Origin: Chloroflexota bacterium
GTDB lineage: Bacteria; Chloroflexota; FW602-bin22; JACPRP01
Length of the DNA: 26,448 nt
NCBI GenBank assembly: GCA_016210495.1
Contig: JACQUC010000009.1
Span: 1 to 26,448 of the forward strand
Reading direction: 5' to 3'
Every line of letters begins with the position of its first letter. The stretch's first letter is position 1. Positions 22,441 to 26,448 of the stretch are shown here, piece by piece. The notes under the pieces are model-generated. The model worked only from the letters and a program-made list of their open reading frames with translations. It did no database searches and had not been told where the DNA came from. The translations under genes were made by a program, and so were the position numbers.

Positions 22441-23877
22441 TCACCGTGGAGTCTTTCTTCTGTTACCCATAGCATCATACGTAGCATACTTGTACAGTTC
22501 ACCCAATGTTGGGTAGTTGAAACAGGTGTCGATGAATAGGTCGTTTCCTGCACCCATCATCAGGGCGTTAACCCCGATATGGACCAATTCCGAAGCCATT
22601 TCTCCGATGATGTGCACACCGAGTAGTTTCATGGGCTGCAGCAGGTCGTCGTTCATCTCGAAGAACAGTTTTAGAAAACCTGTCTCCCCTCCGACAATCA
22701 TCCCACGAGCATTTTGGCTGTACCAGGCCCTTCCCGCAACATAATCGACCCCTTCTCGTTTACAGTCTTCCTCGGTCTTCCCGGCCTTGGAACACTCAGG
22801 TATCGTGTATATAGCCATTGGGAAGATAGGCGCCAGCCGCTGCTTGTACGGCTCCAGGTCGAACGCCCTGATCATTGCGAAGCGAGCTTGCTCCATAGCG
22901 GTCGACGCGAGAGCAGGTGCCCCGATAACGTCGCCAGCGGCATAGATACGAGGGACAGGTGCTCGGGTCTCCGGATGCACCACCTGAAAATTCCCGTCCA
23001 CTGCCAGAACGCCGTGCGTGCCGGCTGTGATCCCGGCGGATGCGAGACTCAGTTCTCTCGTGTTGCTTACTCGTCCAGTGGCAAGCAGCAATGCCTCAGT
23101 CTCTAGAATTCGCCCTGAATCTAATTTGATTGCCACCCCGAATTCCTCATCGGAGTGCAGCTCTGCCTTAGATGGCATAAGCAGCTCGATGCCCATCGCC
23201 TGCATACTCTTCCGAAGGGCGAGAGAGATCTCTCTATCCAGGAATGGGAGCAATGTGTCGCTGCCGTGGATGAAGAATACTCTTACGCCCAACGCGGCAA
23301 AGGTACAGGCATACTCGCAGCCGACGACTCCACCCCCTACGACGACTATGTTCCGAGGTATACGTCTTAGTTGTGGTATCGTGTCCGAGTCGTAAGTGCA
23401 CGGACCTTCGGGAAACCCTTCGGGCCGTCGGGGAGAGGAACCTGTGGCAATGAGGATAATATCGCCTTCTAATAATGCCGCTACTTGGCCATTTGTCTCG
23501 ACCTTCACGGTCCGCCCGTCCACGAACGAGCCGTGGCCTACACAAACATCCACATTGTGTCGGTCCAAGTTGTAGGCAACCCGGGCGCGCTCGGCCTCCT
23601 TCACCGATTCCTCGTGGTAGAGAAAGTCTCGTACGGTCGCCTGGCGGTGCAGAGAGAGGTCAACTCCGTGGAGACGACGTGAATTGAAGCCCGAAAGGGC
23701 CAGTGCTGTTTCGCGCAAGGTTTTGCTGGGGACGGTATTGCTGGAGGCAGTGCCCCCCAAAAACGGCTCACGTTCAACCAGCGCTACTTTCTTGCCGAAA
23801 TATGCCGCTTGCGCCGCCCCTTTTTCCCCTGCCGGCCCAGAGCCGATAACGACCAGGTCGTACTTCCGCCTCTCCAT
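22441..23877 (-). CDS. SthA/lipoamide-dehydrogenase-like flavoprotein lacking the redox disulfide
   Basis: 478 residues, near the length of soluble pyridine nucleotide transhydrogenase. FAD Rossmann motif GSGPAGEKG (12-20), NAD(P) Rossmann VVGGGVVGCEYA, FAD loop YAAGDVIGAP, and the C-terminal dimerisation domain ending in CFNYPTLGELY, the SthA-like replacement of the HPT-E signature. Where lipoamide dehydrogenases have a CxxxxC disulfide after GGT, this reads GGTASSNTVPSK with no cysteine, one residue shorter. It should therefore move hydride between NAD(P) nucleotides or act as a diaphorase rather than reduce disulfides. I chose the ATG at 23877 by family alignment; an ATG at 23979 adds 34 unconserved residues but has a GAGGA upstream. 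Confidence 0.83.
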   Translation of the reverse strand: MERRKYDLVVIGSGPAGEKGAAQAAYFGKKVALVEREPFLGGTASSNTVPSKTLRETALALSGFNSRRLHGVDLSLHRQATVRDFLYHEESVKEAERARVAYNLDRHNVDVCVGHGSFVDGRTVKVETNGQVAALLEGDIILIATGSSPRRPEGFPEGPCTYDSDTIPQLRRIPRNIVVVGGGVVGCEYACTFAALGVRVFFIHGSDTLLPFLDREISLALRKSMQAMGIELLMPSKAELHSDEEFGVAIKLDSGRILETEALLLATGRVSNTRELSLASAGITAGTHGVLAVDGNFQVVHPETRAPVPRIYAAGDVIGAPALASTAMEQARFAMIRAFDLEPYKQRLAPIFPMAIYTIPECSKAGKTEEDCKREGVDYVAGRAWYSQNARGMIVGGETGFLKLFFEMNDDLLQPMKLLGVHIIGEMASELVHIGVNALMMGAGNDLFIDTCFNYPTLGELYKYATYDAMGNRRKTPR

Positions 23878-24018
23878 AGGTTCTGTGCCCCTAATCAAAT
23901 ACTTGATTCGGTCCGTCTTGGGAAGGTGGCGTAGTGCCCAGACAATGCCCCTGAGGCGCGCGGTGGGGACGCAGGTCATGCCCCGCGCTTCCTCACGCCA
24001 GACAGCTCAAGCGCCCAC

Positions 24019-24047
24019 ATTCTACCAACATACCCGCTTGTGTGCAA
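24019..24047 (-). promoter_or_regulatory. Possible promoter of the SthA-like gene
   Basis: On the minus strand TTGCAC (24047-24042), 17 bases, TAGAAT (24024-24019). The -35 is poor, the -10 good. Confidence 0.35.
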
Positions 24048-24049
24048 CA

Positions 24050-24300
24050 GGCAGCGCTGTCTCGGTTAGCGCAAGTAAGACTTGTGCTTCGGCGCCTGAA
24101 GCCACGCCTAATGCCCATCATCACCCGCGAGGTCGCCAATGCCTACTAGTCCGTCACCGCTGGAACGATGACTGTCACTCTGAGTCCGCCTGAAGCGGAC
24201 GAAGGATCTCGGCCGACGTGTGCCGACACTCTTCGCTACGCCGCGCTGCGCGCAGAATCACCGAACCACCCGCAATTCTGAGCAGAAAAAATTGAATTGA
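24050..24300. other. Gap upstream of PadR with a short dispersed-repeat remnant
   Basis: No credible gene. It contains GTCACTCTGAGTCCGCC and GCGGACGAAGGATCT with GGCGG-type inverted arms (GTCCGCC/GGCGGAC-like, 24180-24205), followed by ACTCTTCGCTACGCC. This resembles intergenic repeats of the 'CTCTGAG..GCGAAG..ATCT' kind. A CAGAAT/ATTCTG inverted pair lies at 24253-24280; then the sequence turns AT-rich into the promoter. Confidence 0.5.
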
Positions 24301-24309
24301 AAATTCCCC

Positions 24310-24338
24310 TTGACAAAACTATAACGGATAAATATAAT
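24310..24338 (+). promoter_or_regulatory. Consensus sigma-70 promoter of the PadR gene
   Basis: TTGACA (24310-24315), exactly 17 bases, TATAAT (24333-24338): both hexamers perfect. A second TATAAT is at 24345-24350. Overlapping it is an imperfect inverted repeat, ATGCA(TG)CTAT (24337-24347) and ATAGTGCAT (24357-24365), a possible PadR autoregulation site. Confidence 0.7.
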
Positions 24339-24387
24339 GCATGCTATAATCCGACGATAGTGCATCCGATATGCAACTGGGGTGGCA

Positions 24388-25044
24388 ATGGACCTTATCT
24401 CCGGCCCCACGTCGAAGGCGGGAACTGAATCTAGCGGGCCCAGCCGAGTTTACGAGCTTTTCGTGCTAGGCGTGCTCATGGCCCGGCCCTTGCACGGCTA
24501 CGCCTTCCAACGTATCGCCAACACCTGCCTCGGGCCTTTCCATCAGCTCAGCTGGGGCACTCTCTATCCATTGATAAGGCGGCTTGTGGAGGAGGGATTC
24601 ATCGAGGAAATGGCGCCCGCCCCCGGCGAGCAGCGCCGCACGCGCAAGGTCTATCAGCTAACCGATCGCGGTCGCCAGCAGTTCCTCGCGCTGATGCTCG
24701 AGCCGGGCCTGCCCGGCGATTACCCCGTGCTCTTCGCCATCAAGCTGGCCAACTTCGGCCACATCACCCCGGCGCAACGGCTCGCGTTGCTGCGCCACTA
24801 CCGCGGCCACGTGCAATACGCCTACGAGCATCGCAAGATCAACGAGGAGTCCGTTCGCAACAACCCCGATCTTGTCGCCGTCAGGCGCTCCCACATTCTC
24901 CGCTTGTTCTCCTTCAGCTTCGCCGGGCTCGAAGCGGAGATGCGGTGGGTCGATAGCGAAATTAGTTCAATCTGCGAGCCAGAGGAGATCGGCCGCTCCG
25001 AACGCGACCTGGTACTTAACTTCTCCCAGAATATGGCACCATAA
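24388..25044 (+). CDS. PadR-family transcriptional regulator
   Basis: About 218 residues. Winged helix-turn-helix at the N-terminus: YELFVLGVLMARPLHGY, then SWGTLYPLIRRLVEEGFI and KVYQLTDRGRQQF, all typical of PadR. A helical C-terminal domain follows, of the Vir-like type that dimerises the repressor. PadR proteins repress genes for phenolic-acid or drug responses and release DNA on binding the small molecule. The ATG at 24388 has a GGGGTGG stretch just upstream; GTG at 24382 is in frame and would add two residues. It is divergent from the SthA-like gene. Because the promoter has a near-perfect consensus plus an overlapping palindrome, tight self-repression is likely. Which metabolic genes it controls cannot be read from the sequence. 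Confidence 0.88.
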   Translation: MDLISGPTSKAGTESSGPSRVYELFVLGVLMARPLHGYAFQRIANTCLGPFHQLSWGTLYPLIRRLVEEGFIEEMAPAPGEQRRTRKVYQLTDRGRQQFLALMLEPGLPGDYPVLFAIKLANFGHITPAQRLALLRHYRGHVQYAYEHRKINEESVRNNPDLVAVRRSHILRLFSFSFAGLEAEMRWVDSEISSICEPEEIGRSERDLVLNFSQNMAP

Positions 25045-25050
25045 AGTTAA

Positions 25051-25253
25051 GTGTTCGTGACCTTGAACAGAAAAGAACAGAAGCGAGCGGTGGTTCTACG
25101 CAAGGTTAACCGTGGGGAGTTCGCAGCCTTCCAAGCTGCGGAGGTGATGGGCTGAGTGAACGACATGTACGGCGGCTGCTTGCAGACCATCGAAGAGAAG
25201 GACCAAGGGCACTTGCGCACGGCATCCGAGGCCGCAAACACTGCACACTTTAG
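25051..25253 (+). pseudogene. Frameshifted N-terminal remnant of a helix-turn-helix transposase
   Basis: From 25051 the frame reads VFVTLNRKEQKRAVVLRKV.. and AAFQAAEVMG, ending at TGA 25153-25155. Reading on in another frame from 25152 gives LSERHVRRLLADHRREG and PRALAHGIRGRK, up to a TAG at 25251-25253. Joined, this is the two-part N-terminus (a helix-turn-helix with LSERHVRRLL recognition helix) of a transposase in the ISNCY/IS481-like group, as I recall the family. One base appears deleted at the GGC-CTG junction. The DDE catalytic part is absent. It is a decayed insertion-sequence relic. No terminal inverted repeats were recognised. Confidence 0.7.
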
Positions 25254-25611
25254 TTGGAGAAGTACGTTTGACATCGAAGGTTGTGTGATTCACAGGTGGA
25301 AAGAACACAGGCTCGTCTCATGCTACGACTGCTGAAGCAGGAGGAAACACTGCCAATCAGGCTATGACTCGCCCTTCGCAATAGCAGACAAAGAAGTAAC
25401 ATGGCCCCAAAGCGGCTGGCACCGCCGGGGCCTGAAGCAGAAGGACGTTCACAACACCCCTTGCCATTCTTATTCTAATGAGTAGCGTGGCTCGTGTCAA
25501 TACCTTGCCTGGTAGCCGTCGTGTGATTCGGTTGCAGATGGGTGCCCCACATTTTGGGAAAAACTAAGCTGCCGCAAGTAAATCATTATTGGAGGTGTAA
25601 GGATTTTTGGT
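25254..25611. other. Gene-poor stretch after the transposase relic
   Basis: No intact gene. One frame from about 25264 gives HRRLCDSQVERTQARL and MLRLLKQEETLPIRL between stops, possibly more decayed IS coding sequence; not recognised. The last 60 bases hold the GGAGGTGTAAGGA ribosome region of the corrinoid gene. Confidence 0.4.
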
Positions 25612-26304
25612 ATGAGCAAAGAGGAGTTGTTTGCCGCGTTAGAGAAAGCAATACTTGACGGCGACGCAGAAGCGGCTAGGGCGGCTGCTGAGGATGTCCT
25701 AGCCAGTGGCATTGACCCCCTTGAGGCAATTGAGCAGGGCGCGATGAAAGGCCTAGACCTACTGGGGGAGAGATACCAGCGGCTCGAGGCCTTCCTCCCT
25801 GAGCTTTATTGGGGGGGCGAGGCAATGAAAGCATGTACTGCGATTTTGAAGTCGCATATTGAACAGGAGGGGATGGATAAGCTCTCGCTCGGCAAGGTAG
25901 TGATTGGGAGCATATTCGGAGACGTCCACGACATAGGTAAAAACCTGGTGGCTACCACGCTTTCGGTGAATAGGTTTGATGTTCTCGATCTGGGTGTTAA
26001 TGTTCCGGTTAACCAGTTCATACACAAGGCCGAGGAGATTGGAGCAAACGTAATAGCGATATCTGCTCTACTGACTACGACGGCTTTCTACCAGAGAGAG
26101 CTTATACAAAACCTGAAAGAAATTGGGCTGAGGGGAAAATACTATGTGGTGGTAGGAGGCGCACCGATTACGCCTCAGTGGGCCACCCAGATAGGCGCGG
26201 ACGGGTATGGGCAGACCGCTATCGATGGAGTGCAGTGTTGCAAGAGACTTGTATCTGAAGGCGTGCCCCCTCCACTACCCCAGCCCATCATCGTCAGACA
26301 ATAA
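25612..26304 (+). CDS. Methyltransferase corrinoid-binding protein (MtbC/MttC/MtaC-like)
   Basis: 230 residues. An N-terminal four-helix cap (about 1-85, EAIEQGAMKGLDLLGERY is typical) and a C-terminal B12 Rossmann domain. The cobalamin motif DxHxxG is D104-V-H106-D-I-G109, with H106 as the lower cobalt ligand; ISALLTTT and VVVGGAPIT follow as the S-x-L and GG motifs. It carries a methyl group from a donor-specific methyltransferase (methylamines, methanol, betaine or O-methyl aromatics) to a second methyltransferase, in the cytoplasm. ATG with AAGGA 8 bases upstream and GGAGGT further up. The next gene starts 28 bases downstream and is probably a partner. In this aromatic-acid context an O-demethylase role is plausible but not shown. 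Confidence 0.92.
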   Translation: MSKEELFAALEKAILDGDAEAARAAAEDVLASGIDPLEAIEQGAMKGLDLLGERYQRLEAFLPELYWGGEAMKACTAILKSHIEQEGMDKLSLGKVVIGSIFGDVHDIGKNLVATTLSVNRFDVLDLGVNVPVNQFIHKAEEIGANVIAISALLTTTAFYQRELIQNLKEIGLRGKYYVVVGGAPITPQWATQIGADGYGQTAIDGVQCCKRLVSEGVPPPLPQPIIVRQ

Positions 26305-26332
26305 CAACTCAAGTTTGAGGAGGGCGAAGGGT

Positions 26333-26448
26333 ATGCCAATAGGCTACCTCTTAGAGATTCTAGATAGGACGCGCAATGGTCCCCTGTGCACGGTGAAGGA
26401 TTGGGAGACCAGGGTTATACCTACCAAGGTATCACAAAAGCTGAAGGA
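26333..26448 (+). CDS. Start of a gene, cut by the window end; probable partner of the corrinoid protein
   Basis: 38 codons from the ATG at 26333: begins MPIGYLLEILDRT and continues through GPLCTVKDWETRVIP to the edge. Preceded by GAGGAGGGCGAAGGG, a good ribosome site, and only 28 bases after the corrinoid gene, so one operon. The fragment contains no catalytic motif I can name. By position a corrinoid-dependent methyltransferase or URO-D-type enzyme is likely, but that is inference. Confidence 0.6.
   Translation, partial: MPIGYLLEILDRTRNGPLCTVKDWETRVIPTKVSQKLK

Noticed and set aside
23684..24193. Plus-strand ORF of 169 codons over the SthA-like start and upstream gap
   Set aside because: First half is antisense to the flavoprotein; the rest runs through repeat-like intergenic DNA.
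1..26448. tRNA or rRNA genes
   Set aside because: No cloverleaf or rRNA segment was recognised by eye; a covariance search would be needed to exclude them fully.

Overview
The window is GC-rich bacterial DNA that looks like a member of the Chloroflexota, perhaps a free-living lineage of the Dehalococcoidia/SAR202 kind. This assignment is inference. It rests on lipoproteins with long Ala/Pro/Thr linkers, many intergenic palindromes of the 'GTAGGGGCGCGG..CCGCGCCC' type, and a catabolic gene set built from solute-binding proteins, UbiD-type decarboxylases and cupins. No rRNA, tRNA, CRISPR array or intact mobile element was seen.

Layout. (1) 112-1660, minus strand: a phenylacetate-CoA-ligase-type adenylating enzyme followed by a 66-residue protein of unknown function. 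(2) 1857-9024, plus strand: an FAD-dependent reductase/dehydrogenase, then a TRAP-TAXI transport locus in which one fused permease is served by three paralogous lipoprotein receptors. (3) 9131-9640, minus strand: a cupin. (4) 9902-14859, plus strand: a tctC-tctA-tctB tripartite tricarboxylate-type transporter and a UbiD-family decarboxylase. (5) 15230-18690, plus strand: a second cupin, a third cupin that has lost its metal ligands, and, tightly coupled to it, a CDC48/VCP-like double AAA ATPase whose second Walker B motif reads DQ instead of DE. (6) 18829-21318: two closely related NMT1/THI5-type ABC receptors without permease or ATPase genes. (7) 21604-23877, minus strand: a class II aldolase/adducin-family enzyme and an SthA/lipoamide-dehydrogenase-like flavoprotein without the redox cysteines. 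(8) 24388-25044: a PadR regulator behind a consensus promoter. (9) 25051-25253: a frameshifted transposase remnant. (10) 25612-end: a methyltransferase corrinoid protein and the start of another gene.

Working together: six secreted lipoprotein receptors from three transporter classes point to scavenging of organic acids. CoA ligase, FAD dehydrogenase, UbiD decarboxylase, cupins, class II aldolase and corrinoid protein fit the breakdown of aromatic or other unsaturated carboxylic acids, possibly including O-demethylation. The substrate cannot be read from sequence alone.

The most unusual items are the CDC48-like ATPase with a Walker B Glu-to-Gln change beside a metal-less cupin, the three-receptor TRAP locus, and the family of covarying hairpins, some of which start inside the stop codons of receptor genes.
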